Positions 54,328 through 63,632 of a stretch of DNA of 64,000 nucleotides are shown here, piece after piece. Both the position numbers and the translations under genes were made by a program. The stretch comes from Shimia marina (GTDB lineage Bacteria > Pseudomonadota > Alphaproteobacteria > Rhodobacterales > Rhodobacteraceae): contig NZ_CYPW01000004.1 in assembly GCF_001458175.1 (NCBI RefSeq), forward strand, positions 60,593 through 124,592, written 5' to 3'. Each line of letters starts with the position of its first letter. Positions within the stretch are counted from its first letter, which is position 1. The notes under the pieces were generated by a model. The model ran no database searches. It was not told where the DNA came from and worked only from the letters and a program-made list of their open reading frames with translations.

Positions 54328-55119
54328 ATGTCTGAACTTATGTCTGACCGCGCAATCGACCGCTCCAAAATGCAGGTGAGCGATCAGGTTGCGATCCAAA
54401 TCTCTAACATGAACAAGTGGTACGGGTCGTTCCACGTGTTGCGCGACATCAACCTGACCGTCAATGAAGGTGAGCGTATTGTGATTGCGGGGCCGTCTGG
54501 CTCCGGTAAATCCACGCTGATCCGCTGTATCAACCGCCTGGAAGAGCACCAGTCCGGGGATATCGTCGTGGATGGTACGGAGCTGACCAGTGATCTGAAA
54601 AACATCGATAAGATCCGCTCAGAAGTTGGCATGTGCTTTCAGCACTTCAACCTCTTCCCGCATCTGACGATTTTGGAAAACTGTACGTTGGCGCCGATCT
54701 GGGTGCGGAAAACACCCAAGAAGGAAGCTGAAGAGATCGCGATGCACTTCCTTGAGAAGGTGAAAATTCCGGATCAGGCTCTGAAGTATCCAGGCCAGCT
54801 TTCCGGTGGTCAGCAGCAGCGTGTGGCGATCGCGCGGTCGCTGTGCATGAAGCCGCGTATCATGCTGTTTGACGAGCCGACCTCCGCTCTTGATCCGGAG
54901 ATGATCAAAGAGGTGCTCGATACCATGATCGAGCTCGCGGAAGAGGGCATGACCATGCTCTGTGTGACCCACGAAATGGGCTTTGCCCGTCAGGTAGCGA
55001 ACCGTGTGATCTTTATGGATCAGGGGCAGATCGTGGAACAGAATGAGCCGGAAGAGTTCTTTAACAATCCCAAGAGCGACCGGACCAAGTTGTTCCTCAG
55101 CCAGATCCTCGGCCACTGA
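54328..55119 (+). CDS. aapP: Amino acid ABC transporter ATP-binding protein
   Basis: AapP, 263 residues, powers the transporter. Walker A is [18 protein letters not shown], the ABC signature is [15 protein letters not shown] and Walker B is [14 protein letters not shown]. It is the last gene of aapJQMP and is followed by a strong terminator. Confidence 0.97.
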   Translation: MSELMSDRAIDRSKMQVSDQVAIQISNMNKWYGSFHVLRDINLTVNEGERIVIAGPSGSGKSTLIRCINRLEEHQSGDIVVDGTELTSDLKNIDKIRSEVGMCFQHFNLFPHLTILENCTLAPIWVRKTPKKEAEEIAMHFLEKVKIPDQALKYPGQLSGGQQQRVAIARSLCMKPRIMLFDEPTSALDPEMIKEVLDTMIELAEEGMTMLCVTHEMGFARQVANRVIFMDQGQIVEQNEPEEFFNNPKSDRTKLFLSQILGH

Positions 55120-55148
55120 GACGCTGAAGGCGAGAAGTGAAAGTAACA

Positions 55149-55180
55149 AAAGCCGCGATGGATGCATCGCGGCTTTTTTC
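55149..55180. terminator. Bidirectional terminator between aapP and sixA
   Basis: GCCGCGATG, loop GATG, CATCGCGGC has a T-run on the plus side and A-run upstream, so it can serve both convergent genes. Confidence 0.85.
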
Positions 55181-55192
55181 TTTTGCCAGATC

Positions 55193-55693
55193 TCATGCCA
55201 GCAGCTCGCGGGGGAGGGTAAAGGCTTGGATTTGCCCCGTGTGTGGTTGGATCTCTTGCCAGTGGGCACAATCAAAGTGAAACACCGTCGTCGCGCCGGT
55301 TGGGTAATCCTGAAAACGGAGATGTTTTGGGGGCTTTGATGCAAGCTCTGCCGCGAAGCTGGCGATGCCCGGATTGTGACCGATCATCAGCACTGTGCTG
55401 CCGGTGGCGGATGTCAGCAGCTGCCACATCGTGTTTGGGGCGGCGAGGTAGAGGCGCTCTTCGAAGCGGGGCGCGGTATTGGGTGTCAGGGCGAGGCGAG
55501 CAAGGGTTTCGCGGGTGCGCTCTGATGTGGAGCAGAGCACCTCGTCTGGCAGCAGGGCGTTGTCTTTAATCCACCCAGCCAGGGCTTTGGCAGAGGCGCG
55601 GCCGCGCTTGTTCAGGGGGCGGGCATGATCCGCCTGCCAAGGATCTGACCAACTTGATTTGGCGTGGCGCATCAGGATCAATATGCAGCTCAT
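55193..55693 (-). CDS. SixA-like histidine phosphatase
   Basis: This 166-residue protein of the SixA branch of the phosphoglycerate mutase superfamily has the catalytic LMRHAKSSW (H10) and a C-terminal MIGHNPGI. SixA dephosphorylates phosphohistidine on Hpt or PTS proteins. It overlaps its upstream gene by four bases (ATGA), so it is the second gene of a pair. Confidence 0.88.
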   Translation of the reverse strand: MSCILILMRHAKSSWSDPWQADHARPLNKRGRASAKALAGWIKDNALLPDEVLCSTSERTRETLARLALTPNTAPRFEERLYLAAPNTMWQLLTSATGSTVLMIGHNPGIASFAAELASKPPKHLRFQDYPTGATTVFHFDCAHWQEIQPHTGQIQAFTLPRELLA

Positions 55694-56316
55694 GGATGAA
55701 AGGCCCTCATGTGAAAGGCGGATTGCGCGTCGCTGCGGCCTGCACCGTCAGACAGGGGGCAGGCGCGCCGGGCGATGCAGCCGCGCGTCATGCAGGATTG
55801 ACTCGATTCTGTATCCAGAAAGCTGTGACATTTTTCGACATCATACGCCGCGTCGGCGCTGAGCGCATTGACCGGGCAGGCGGTGGAGCAGGGTGCCGGG
55901 CATTGGGAGCAGGGGGAGGATTGCAGCACTGGCGTGCTGTCCGGCAAGGTTTCGTCAAACAGCAAAGCGCCGCGCAGCGAGATCATCATACCAGCCGTGT
56001 CATGCACGAGCATGCCGACAGGGCTCTGGAAAAAGCGATTGCTGTCAAAGGCCCAGCGGATAAAGGGGGGAAAGGGCGGGCCGTCTGAAGGAAACTGTGC
56101 GGTCGCTCCAAGCGTTTGGGCGATGGCCCCGATCACACGTTTGGACCAGCGGTCCATCGGGTCAGTCAAGCCATCCTGGGCTTCCGCAGAGGCGCTGAAG
56201 ATCGGCCAGAAATCGGGGGCCGTGCCCAGCAGAACAACCGCTCCTTTGTGATGAGCCGTGCCCATGATGTGCAGCCCATGTGCATGGGCCAGTCTGTCGA
56301 TCTCAGCAAGGTGCAT
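55690..56316 (-). CDS. [4Fe-4S] ferredoxin-like protein
   Basis: This 208-residue protein has a C-terminal cluster-binding region CSQCPAPCSTACP plus a second cysteine group (CMTRGCIARRACP). The N-terminal part has no clear family match but resembles the truncated domain of QueG/epoxyqueuosine reductase-like proteins. The two groups may hold one or two clusters. It is operonic with the SixA-like gene. Its redox partner is unknown. Confidence 0.7.
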   Translation of the reverse strand: MHLAEIDRLAHAHGLHIMGTAHHKGAVVLLGTAPDFWPIFSASAEAQDGLTDPMDRWSKRVIGAIAQTLGATAQFPSDGPPFPPFIRWAFDSNRFFQSPVGMLVHDTAGMMISLRGALLFDETLPDSTPVLQSSPCSQCPAPCSTACPVNALSADAAYDVEKCHSFLDTESSQSCMTRGCIARRACPLSDGAGRSDAQSAFHMRAFHP

Positions 56317-56409
56317 GTCTACTCTTAACGGTGGTCTATGGCCGTGAAGAGAGCCTGCCAGCTCGCGCCACCCCTGTCACCTTCGAAGATGGCGCGCTCG
56401 ATAGAGGGG

Positions 56410-57273
56410 TCAGTCCTGTCGGATCAACGAGCCTGCGCCATGTTCGGTGAAGAGCTCCAGAAGGCAGGCATTCGGCGCGCGACCATCGAGGATGACCACA
56501 GCGCGCACGCCTTTGTCGATGGCGGCCAGTGCGGTCTCTGTCTTGGGAATCATGCCACCGGCAATGACGCCCTCTTCTGTAAGATCGCGGATTTGTTGGG
56601 CTTTCAGCTCTGTCAGAACATCGCCATCGGCATTTTTAACGCCAGCCACATCTGTCAGCAGAAGCAGGCGATCGGCGGCCAGAGCGCCGGCAATGGCGCC
56701 TGCGGCGGTGTCGCCGTTGACGTTGAAGGTTTCGCCATTGCGGCCCGCGCCGAGGGGGGCGATCACCGGGATGGTGTCATTGGCGAAGAGTTCATGCAGA
56801 ATCGCAGGGTTCATATCGGCAGGGGTGCCCACAAAGCCCAGATCCGGGTTGGTCTGATCACAGACCATGAGGTTGGCATCCTTGCCGGAGAGACCCACGG
56901 CCTTTCCGCCCTGACGGTTGATGGCCTGCACGATGCGTTTGTTGACCACACCGGAGAGCACCATTTCCACAACTTCCACTGTGGCGGCATCGGTCACCCG
57001 TTTGCCGTTCACAAAATCAGATTTGATTTCAAGGCGTTCCAGCATCGCATTGATCATCGGGCCACCGCCGTGCACTATCACGGGGTTGATGCCGACCTGA
57101 CGCATCAGAACCACGTCGCGGGCAAAATCATCCATCGCTTCATCAGAGCCCATGGCGTGGCCACCAAGCTTAATCACCACCGTCGCGCCGGTGTAGCGCT
57201 GAAGATATGGCAGGGCTTGGGACAGGGTACGGGCGGTGGCGATCCAATCGCGGTTCATCTCTTGTGTCTTCAT
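56410..57273 (-). CDS. argB: Acetylglutamate kinase
   Basis: ArgB, 287 residues, phosphorylates N-acetyl-L-glutamate in arginine biosynthesis. It shows [11 protein letters not shown] near the N-terminus, [15 protein letters not shown] for the substrate loop and the [23 protein letters not shown]-terminal region. The sequence suggests the arginine-feedback type, which has an extended N-terminal helix. It is transcribed alone; no other arg gene is near. Confidence 0.96.
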   Translation of the reverse strand: MKTQEMNRDWIATARTLSQALPYLQRYTGATVVIKLGGHAMGSDEAMDDFARDVVLMRQVGINPVIVHGGGPMINAMLERLEIKSDFVNGKRVTDAATVEVVEMVLSGVVNKRIVQAINRQGGKAVGLSGKDANLMVCDQTNPDLGFVGTPADMNPAILHELFANDTIPVIAPLGAGRNGETFNVNGDTAAGAIAGALAADRLLLLTDVAGVKNADGDVLTELKAQQIRDLTEEGVIAGGMIPKTETALAAIDKGVRAVVILDGRAPNACLLELFTEHGAGSLIRQD

Positions 57274-57539
57274 CTTGGCTGACCTCTTTGACTGAGCCTG
57301 TTACCTGCTCTGAGCAGGAGTGCCAAGGCGCAATGGCGGATTGAAGCTCCAATTTGTGCAAAAAGGGTGAAATTAACCCGATTTGGAACATCTGTATTGC
57401 GCCTGTAATGCGTCGGTATCGCGGCGGTGCTCTTTTCAGAGGGCGCAAAACGTTAACGCGCCGACACGGCGCCCGGCACAGGGGCGCGCGCAGGGCTGTG
57501 ATAGACTGTGACGAGCGCGAAAAATCGCATTTGGGAAAG

Positions 57540-57989
57540 TTAGCGGGGTGTGCGCGGCGGCTTGGGCGCGTGCAGTTTGCGCAGCGCCCACTTGAGATCG
57601 CTTTGCAGGGCCAGAAGATCCCGCGCGGCAGTCTCATCTTTGCGCCCGATCAGAACGTAGTCCCAGCCGGGTTTGCCGCAGGAGGGCAGCACGGCGCGGG
57701 CGACCTCGCGCATCCGACGCTTGGCACGGTTGCGGGCCACGGCATTGCCGACCTTCTTGGAGCAGGTGAAGCCCATGCGGATGACGGAGGGATCCACATC
57801 CTCGTCGTCGCGGCGTTTGCGGGCCTGAATCATCATCGCCTTTGTGCCTTGTTTGCGGGCGCGGGCGGCGGCGAGAAAGGCGCTGCGCTTTTTTAGCACA
57901 TGCAATGTGTCATCTGCACAAAGAAAAACCGCCGGAGACGCTGTCCCGGGAGTGGCGGTGCCATCCATGGGGGTCTCCGGCGGTGTCAT
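57540..57989 (-). CDS. rnpA: Ribonuclease P protein component
   Basis: RnpA of 149 residues helps RNase P RNA bind pre-tRNA 5' leaders. The RNR signature KKVGNAVARNRAKRRMREVAR is present, preceded by VLKKRSAFLAAA. It is longer than usual because of an N-terminal extension before VLKKRS; an internal ATG at 57968 with GGAGA before it is an alternative start. It follows rpmH on the same strand, the standard arrangement. Confidence 0.93.
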   Translation of the reverse strand: MTPPETPMDGTATPGTASPAVFLCADDTLHVLKKRSAFLAAARARKQGTKAMMIQARKRRDDEDVDPSVIRMGFTCSKKVGNAVARNRAKRRMREVARAVLPSCGKPGWDYVLIGRKDETAARDLLALQSDLKWALRKLHAPKPPRTPR

Positions 57990-58021
57990 TTTTCAAACGG
58001 TCCCTTGGGACAATCGCGCGC

Positions 58022-58156
58022 TTATGCGCTCAGCGACTTACGACCGCGTGCGCGGCGTGCGTTCAGGATCTTGCGACCAGCTTTGGTGGCCATGCGCGCA
58101 CGGAAGCCGTGGCGGCGTTTACGAACCAGGTTCGAAGGTTGGTAGGTGCGTTTCAT
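58022..58156 (-). CDS. rpmH: 50S ribosomal protein L34
   Basis: L34, 44 residues, was found by translating the minus strand: [17 protein letters not shown] at the start and [18 protein letters not shown] at the end. It is an exact family match in length and pattern. rnpA lies 32 bases downstream and is probably co-transcribed. In many bacteria this pair sits near oriC, but no dnaA or origin is seen here. Confidence 0.97.
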
Positions 58157-58554
58157 CGCTCCGTCTCCGTTACAAAGTGTGGAGGCGCCGGCAAGTCGAT
58201 CAAGCGAAAGATTCGCGGAGCCTGTCTATTCGAAGCCCGGTCAATAGACGGGGCAGGGGGATAAGTCAAACGCCTGTTGGGGGTTTTTGCACAAAAAGGC
58301 AAGCGTAAGGTGCAAAAGACTGGATCCAGCGGCCCGAACGGCGGAATGGGGTCATATGTGGCTCAGATTTCCGGTGTTTCCCACGCCGCGGGCACTGTGC
58401 CAATGCCCGATATGTCACCTTGGCGCATGAATGTGCAGGGATTTGTTACGACTCACATGGTTTTCCTCACAAAAGCTCGGCGGCTGATCAAGCGCGCGTG
58501 AGGTGCCTGTTGTTTTACCGGGGCGTAACGCATGTTGTGGGAAGAACGGGATAA
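58157..58554. other. rpmH upstream spacer
   Basis: This 398-base spacer separates divergent rpmH and TVP38 genes. It holds the rpmH promoter candidate. I see no other gene, RNA or clear structure in the remaining part. Confidence 0.5.
58241..58269 (-). promoter_or_regulatory. Promoter of rpmH-rnpA
   Basis: On the minus strand TTGACT (58269-58264) and TATTGA (58246-58241) are spaced by 17 bases, about 85 bases before the rpmH ATG. This is a good sigma-70-type match. Confidence 0.55.
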
Positions 58555-59307
58555 ATGGACGCGAAGATGGCTGACGTGACTGAGACCACCACAGAGAGCA
58601 AATCAAAATGGGCCCGCCTGTTGCCGCTGGCTGCATTGGCCGTAGGGGCCGTGGTTGGGGCCTGGGCTTTGGGGGACTACCTGAATTTTGAGACGCTGCG
58701 CGACAATCGCGAGATGCTGATCGCCTATCGTGATGCCCATTATGGTCTGGCTGTGCTGGCCTTCATGTCGTTTTACGTGGTGATTGCGGGGTTCTCTTTA
58801 CCGGGGGCAACCATTGCCACACTGACGGGGGGCTTCCTCTTTGGGACTTTTCCGGGCGTGCTTTACAATGTGGGTGCGGCCACGATTGGCGCGACCCTGG
58901 TCTTTATGGCGGCCAGCTGGGGATTTGGCGAACGCATGTCTGCCAAACTTGATTCTGGCGAAGGGCGCATCAAAGCGCTCAAGCAGGGTATTGATGAAAA
59001 TCAGTGGTCGATGCTCTTCATCATCCGGTTGGTGCCTGTGGTGCCCTTCTTTGTGGCCAATCTGATCCCGGCTTTGGTGGGCGTGCCTTTGTGGCGCTAC
59101 GTTGTGTCGACCTTTGTAGGCATCATTCCCGGTGGACTGGTTTATACCTCCGTTGGTGCAGGCCTGGGCGAAGTCTTTGCCCGTGGTGAAACGCCTGATC
59201 TTGGGATTATTTTTGAGCCGCATGTGCTTTTGCCCATTCTGGGCCTGGCGGCGCTGGCATGTTTGCCAATTGTTTTGAAACGCATTCGCGGCAAAGAGGC
59301 GCTGTAA
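58555..59307 (+). CDS. TVP38/TMEM64 (DedA-like) membrane protein
   Basis: This 250-residue membrane protein has about six helices and the SNARE-associated domain motif FSLPGATIATLTGGFLFGTFPG and RLVPVVPFFVANLIPALVGV. The family includes lipid scramblase-like and selenite-linked proteins, without a firm general function. An alternative ATG at 58567 exists. It is three bases from a pyridine-nucleotide disulfide oxidoreductase, a conserved association that points to a redox or detoxification role. Confidence 0.85.
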   Translation: MDAKMADVTETTTESKSKWARLLPLAALAVGAVVGAWALGDYLNFETLRDNREMLIAYRDAHYGLAVLAFMSFYVVIAGFSLPGATIATLTGGFLFGTFPGVLYNVGAATIGATLVFMAASWGFGERMSAKLDSGEGRIKALKQGIDENQWSMLFIIRLVPVVPFFVANLIPALVGVPLWRYVVSTFVGIIPGGLVYTSVGAGLGEVFARGETPDLGIIFEPHVLLPILGLAALACLPIVLKRIRGKEAL

Positions 59308-59310
59308 CAC

Positions 59311-60729
59311 ATGGAACAGATCAAAACGGATTTGCTGGTGATTGGCGCTGGCTCTGGCGGCCTGTCTGTGGCCGCAGGCGCGGCACAGATGGGGGCAGAT
59401 GTTGTTCTGCTGGAAGGCCATAAGATGGGCGGCGATTGCCTGAATTTTGGCTGCGTGCCCTCCAAAGCTCTGCTGGCCAGCGGCAAGGCGGCACATGGCA
59501 TGACAAAGGCCGGGGTCTTTGGTGTGGCGGGGCAGGAACCGCAGATCGATTACGCCGCGGCGAAAGCCCATGTCAAAGAGGTGATCGCACAGATTGAGCC
59601 GATGGACAGTCAGGAGCGTTTTGAAGGCTTTGGTGTGCGGGTGATCAGGGACTATGGCAGCTTTATCAGCCCGTCGGTGGTGCAGGCCGGAGACCATCAG
59701 ATCACGGCGCGCCGGGTGGTGATCGCCACCGGTTCCAGCCCGCTGGTGCCGCCGATTCCCGGTCTGGATCAGGTGCCTTATCTGACCAATGAAACGCTGT
59801 TTGATCTGACCGACACGCCCGAGCATCTGTTGATCATTGGCGGTGGCCCAATTGGCATGGAGATGGCGCAGGCGCATGTGCGGCTGGGCATCAAGGTGAC
59901 GGTGATTGAAGGTGCTAAGGCGCTGGGACGTGATGATCCGGAGATGGCGGCAATCGTGCTGGACCGGCTGCGCGGTGAGGGCGTAGAGATTGCAGAAGAG
60001 GCGCTGGCCAAGTCGATCACGCAAGAGGGCGGCGTGATCACGGTGGACACCGAAGATGGGCGCAGTTTTACAGGCTCCCATCTGTTGGTGGCCGTGGGAC
60101 GTCGGGCCAATATGAGCCGGCTGAACCTTGAAGCTGCCGGCATTGAAACCCACAAGACGGGCATCACCGTAGATGCGTCGATGAAGACAACAAACCGGCG
60201 GGTCTATGCGATTGGGGATGTGGCCGGTGGCGCGCAGTTTACCCATGTTGCGGGCTATCATGCGGGCGTGATTGTGCGCTCTGCACTGTTTGGCCTGCCG
60301 GCCAAGGCGCGCACAGATCATATTCCTTACGCCACCTATACCGACCCGGAGTTGGCGCAGATTGGTCTCACCGAGGCGGAGGCGCGGGCGCAATATGGCG
60401 ATAAGCTCACCGTGACGCGGTTTGAAAGCCACCACAACGACCGCCTGATTGCAGAGCGCAATGCCTATGGGCTGATCAAGGCGATGGTTGTCAAAGGTCG
60501 CCCGGTTGGGGTGTCAATTGTCGGGCCGCAGGCTGGGGAGCTTGTCAATCTCTGGGCGCTGGTGATTGCCAATAAGCTCAAGATGAGCGCGGTTGCGGGC
60601 ATGGTTGCGCCCTATCCAACGGTGGGAGAAATCAACAAGCGGGTTGCAGGGGCCTATTTCTCGCCCCAACTGTTTGATAATCCTAAGGTCAAACGGGTGG
60701 TCGGCTTGATACAGCGCTGGCTGCCGTAA
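59311..60729 (+). CDS. Dihydrolipoamide dehydrogenase/mercuric reductase-like flavoprotein
   Basis: This 472-residue flavoprotein has the FAD motif GAGSGGLSVAAGAAQ at 12-26, the redox-active pair in GGDCLNFGCVPSKALL, an NAD motif GGGPIGMEMA, and a C-terminal dimerisation domain. It lacks the C-terminal vicinal cysteines and N-terminal HMA domain of MerA, so mercury reduction is not established. It is coupled with the upstream TVP38 gene. Confidence 0.85.
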   Translation: MEQIKTDLLVIGAGSGGLSVAAGAAQMGADVVLLEGHKMGGDCLNFGCVPSKALLASGKAAHGMTKAGVFGVAGQEPQIDYAAAKAHVKEVIAQIEPMDSQERFEGFGVRVIRDYGSFISPSVVQAGDHQITARRVVIATGSSPLVPPIPGLDQVPYLTNETLFDLTDTPEHLLIIGGGPIGMEMAQAHVRLGIKVTVIEGAKALGRDDPEMAAIVLDRLRGEGVEIAEEALAKSITQEGGVITVDTEDGRSFTGSHLLVAVGRRANMSRLNLEAAGIETHKTGITVDASMKTTNRRVYAIGDVAGGAQFTHVAGYHAGVIVRSALFGLPAKARTDHIPYATYTDPELAQIGLTEAEARAQYGDKLTVTRFESHHNDRLIAERNAYGLIKAMVVKGRPVGVSIVGPQAGELVNLWALVIANKLKMSAVAGMVAPYPTVGEINKRVAGAYFSPQLFDNPKVKRVVGLIQRWLP

Positions 60730-60748
60730 CCAGAACGGTCAACCTATT

Positions 60749-62137
60749 ATGCTCAATACGCTCTCAGGTCGTTTTTTGATCCTGACGGTCATCTTTGTGA
60801 TGCTGGCGGAAGTCCTTATTTTTGTGCCCTCCGTGGCGCGCTATCGCGAAGATTATCTCCTGCTCAGGCTGGAGCGGGCGCAGATTGCCTCGCTGGCTTT
60901 GCTGGCGGACGATATGATCGACATGGATCTGGAGGAGGAGCTCCTCAAAAATGCGGGCGTGTACAACGTGGTGCTGCGGCGGGATGAAATGCGCCAGCTC
61001 ATCCTGAGTTCTCCCATCCCGGAGCCGATCAGCGAGACCTATGACATGCGCGGGGCCACCGCGGGTGTGCTGATCAAAGATGCCATGATGCAGTTGTTTG
61101 ACCGCAGTGAGCGTGTGGTGCGGGTGATTGGCGCGCCGGTGCAGGATGCCGGGTTGCTGATTGAGGTGACCATGGGCACGCAGGATTTACGGGCGGCGAT
61201 GATCGACTACGGCGTGCGGGTTCTGGCGCTGTCGGCTGTGATCTCGATCGTGACGGCGTTTTTGCTGTTTCTGGCGGTGCGGGCGATTCTGGTGCGGCCG
61301 ATCAAGAGCGTGGTGAGCTATATGCAGAGCTATTCTGCGGCGCCGGAAGATGCGCGCAGCGTGATCACGCCGCGCTCTGGTGTCACGGAGCTGCGGGAGG
61401 CCGAGGAGGCCCTGCTGAAGCTTCAAACCGAGCTGACGGCGGCACTGAAGCAAAAGGAGCGTCTGGCGCAGCTGGGCGGCGCTGTGGCCAAGGTGAGCCA
61501 TGATCTGCGCAATATCCTGACCTCGGCGCAGCTGTTTACGGATCGCATCGAAAGCAGTGAGGACCCGCTGGTGACGCGGCTCGCCCCCAAGCTGGTGAAT
61601 TCGATCACCCGCGCGGTGAACCTCTGTGAAGGCACATTGGCCTTTGGTAAGGCAGAGGAGCCTGCGCCGACGCTCACCCGCTTTGCCATCGGGGAGATGG
61701 TGGCGGATGTGATCGCCAGCGAGCGTCTGGCGGTGGAAGACTATGATTTGAGTTTTGCCGAGGACATTCCCGCAGGGCTCGTGGTGCGGGCTGATCCAGA
61801 GCAAATGTATCGCGTGGTGTCCAATCTCGTGCGCAATGCACGCCAGGCCATCGTGGCCAGTGGCAAGCCCGGGGAGATCGCGGTTTCTGTCGGAGAATCA
61901 GAAGAGTGCTGGATGATTGTGGTGCGCGACACGGGGCCGGGACTGCCGCCCAAGGCACAAGAGCATCTCTTCACGCCGTTTCAAGGTGGGATTCGCAAGG
62001 GCGGCACCGGTTTGGGGCTGGCAATCTCCTCAGAATTGGTGCGCGGCCATGGGGGTGTTCTCAAATTGGCGCAGACCGATGCGACCGGAACAGCCTTTGA
62101 AATATGCCTTCCGAAGGGGGAAGTTTCGATAAAATGA
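60749..62137 (+). CDS. Sensor histidine kinase
   Basis: This 462-residue kinase has membrane helices at about 7-27 and 155-178 enclosing a periplasmic sensor of about 125 residues, a HAMP-like linker, HisKA with H251 in AKVSHDLRNIL, and an ATPase domain with N box (VVSNLVRNARQAI), VRDTGPGLP and GGTGLGLAIS. No response regulator is adjacent, so it is an orphan. It lies 19 bases after the flavoprotein gene, so it may sense a related redox state. Confidence 0.9.
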   Translation: MLNTLSGRFLILTVIFVMLAEVLIFVPSVARYREDYLLLRLERAQIASLALLADDMIDMDLEEELLKNAGVYNVVLRRDEMRQLILSSPIPEPISETYDMRGATAGVLIKDAMMQLFDRSERVVRVIGAPVQDAGLLIEVTMGTQDLRAAMIDYGVRVLALSAVISIVTAFLLFLAVRAILVRPIKSVVSYMQSYSAAPEDARSVITPRSGVTELREAEEALLKLQTELTAALKQKERLAQLGGAVAKVSHDLRNILTSAQLFTDRIESSEDPLVTRLAPKLVNSITRAVNLCEGTLAFGKAEEPAPTLTRFAIGEMVADVIASERLAVEDYDLSFAEDIPAGLVVRADPEQMYRVVSNLVRNARQAIVASGKPGEIAVSVGESEECWMIVVRDTGPGLPPKAQEHLFTPFQGGIRKGGTGLGLAISSELVRGHGGVLKLAQTDATGTAFEICLPKGEVSIK

Positions 62138-62199
62138 TTTTTCTTACTTTTTGCTCTTGCGCCCCCTGAGAGTTCACTTTAAACCGCCCCTCACACCGC

Positions 62200-62276
62200 G
62201 CTCTGGTAGCTCAGCTGGATAGAGTACTTGACTACGAATCAAGGGGTCGGGGGTTCGAATCCTCCCCAGAGCGCCA
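62200..62276 (+). tRNA. tRNA-Arg(ACG)
   Basis: A complete 77-base cloverleaf: acceptor stem GCTCTGG / CCAGAGC, D arm GCTC...GAGT, anticodon arm CTTGA-CTACGAA-TCAAG with anticodon ACG, T arm GGGGG-TTCGAAT-CCTCC, discriminator G and encoded CCA. ACG would be read as ICG after deamination. It lies just before an accessory-looking region, a common integration site, but no integrase or second attachment copy is in view. Confidence 0.95.
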
Positions 62277-62858
62277 CTAACTTCCTGTTGCACGTCACAT
62301 GACTTTGCCCTTTGCGTCATAAACTGACCCAACATTTCCATTTTGCTCCCGCAGGCTGTTTCGATTGATCTGACTTCCCTTTCGGAAAATCAGGGCTGAT
62401 TTGCAGGTTCAGTCGGCGAAGCCGCCTGCTCCTGCTGATCTGCCACGTGGCGAACGCTGGAGGGGGCGAGGCAATGCTATTCGACAGGGGTGGTGCGGCC
62501 CGCAGGCGTAGCCGAGGACACGGCCCTGTCTAATAGGGTTGCCCGAGGGGGAGGGCAGCGCCCTCACCCTGACGGCCAGGGGCGTTTGGCTTGTCCAAAT
62601 CCCGCTGGCCCACAAAACAAAAGCGGCGGGGCGATAAGCCCCACCACAACCGACGTCGCACTTCAGAAATCACTATTTGTGCCGACGATGATGAGCGCTG
62701 CGTAATAACACGAACGGCCCAGACCGGTCATTGTAGCGACAGGGGCGTGCAATGACGCGGAACTGCAAAGCCGGCATTCGCACTTCCACAGTCGCGAAAT
62801 TTCGAAAACCCCCGAGAACAACCTTTTAGAACAACCTCGGCGCGCATACTTTGACTGC
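62277..62858. other. Noncoding region between tRNA-Arg and DUF3800
   Basis: This 582-base stretch has no convincing gene. Its middle (62410-62645) is G+C rich and full of stem-loops, described separately. Its edges are A+T richer than the preceding core genes, which suggests acquired DNA. Confidence 0.5.
62482..62643. ncRNA. Stem-loop-rich element, possible structured RNA or mobilisation site
   Basis: Consecutive inverted repeats are visible: GACAGGG / CCCTGTC (62483-62530); GAGGGC-AGC-GCCCTC (62551-62565); a long hairpin pairing GGCCAG-GGG with CCC-G-CTGGCC and an inner TTTGG / CCAAA (62574-62610); and GGGGC-GATAA-GCCCC (62628-62642). Conserved small reading frames are absent. A structured RNA, a transfer/replication site or a relic are all possible. 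Confidence 0.35.
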
Positions 62859-63632
62859 ATGGCTTACTTTTACTTAGACGACAGTAAACACCATCGTGTT
62901 GGTTTTTCGCTGGCTGCATTTGTAATCTGCGACACTGATCCGACAAAGCGTCTCAGCACTGTCTTTCGGAAACATGGATATGATCCCAGAGAGTTTGAGT
63001 ACAAATCTTCGGCAAAAATGGCGGGAGACCGACAGATTCAAGGCTTAAGAGCTGACTTAAAGTCGTTCATTGGAAGGCAATGCAAAATTGCTGTTTGCGT
63101 TGTGGACGGAGACAAAAGGCTGGGACCCGCGGCACTCAGGCTACTGAGCTCTGCTTTGTCTCATCCCAGTCTTGAAGGGCAGTCACACAAGGTATTTTTT
63201 GACCAGGGACTGTTCCAATCAACTAAAGCTGCGGGTGGCTTGGTTGAAAGAGAATCCGCCCTTGGATGCTGCGAATTCCATTTCGAGCAAGACTCGCGAA
63301 TGCACATAGGCATTCAGTTAGCTGATATTGTTGCACATACTTGTAGCACAATGCTGCTTGAGACGCTCGGCGAGGTGACCAAGAAAGTGGTTCTCGATAT
63401 GCTTGGAGACAGCGTCTATGATGGCCTAAAGGTCGAACTCGGTTTTGAGATGTGGGCGGGTATTCGTTACGCCTTCTTGGCCAAGAACAAACAAAACCCA
63501 ATAGACGGCTTCGATCTAGCAAATGTCGACGTCTACCCTTGGGGCTTGTTCATCGATGATAGTGCAGGAGAACGAATTTCTAACGCCGCCATGGAGCGAT
63601 TTGGCGAGAATTATCTTGGCTGCATCCATTGA
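62859..63632 (+). CDS. DUF3800-domain protein
   Basis: This 257-residue protein has the DUF3800 start AYFYLDDSKHHRVGFSLAAFVICD with the acidic pair D7-D8, and a C-terminal IQLADIVAHTCSTMLLE, resembling a nuclease-like RNase H-type fold with acidic residues. The function is unknown; members often lie in mobile or defence islands. Base composition is A+T richer than the neighbours, and it follows the tRNA-linked region, consistent with acquisition. Confidence 0.7.
   Translation: MAYFYLDDSKHHRVGFSLAAFVICDTDPTKRLSTVFRKHGYDPREFEYKSSAKMAGDRQIQGLRADLKSFIGRQCKIAVCVVDGDKRLGPAALRLLSSALSHPSLEGQSHKVFFDQGLFQSTKAAGGLVERESALGCCEFHFEQDSRMHIGIQLADIVAHTCSTMLLETLGEVTKKVVLDMLGDSVYDGLKVELGFEMWAGIRYAFLAKNKQNPIDGFDLANVDVYPWGLFIDDSAGERISNAAMERFGENYLGCIH

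Noticed and set aside
58022..58554. Chromosome origin near rpmH
   Set aside because: rpmH-rnpA often lies near oriC, but there is no dnaA, no DnaA-box cluster and no AT-rich unwinding region here.
58798..60435. 545-codon minus-strand frame opposite the TVP38 and flavoprotein genes
   Set aside because: The plus-strand genes have clear family motifs. The antisense product is histidine-rich and unrecognised.
59311..60729. Mercuric reductase (merA)
   Set aside because: The redox-active CxxxxC is shared with the whole family. The HMA domain and C-terminal cysteine pair of MerA are missing and there are no other mer genes.
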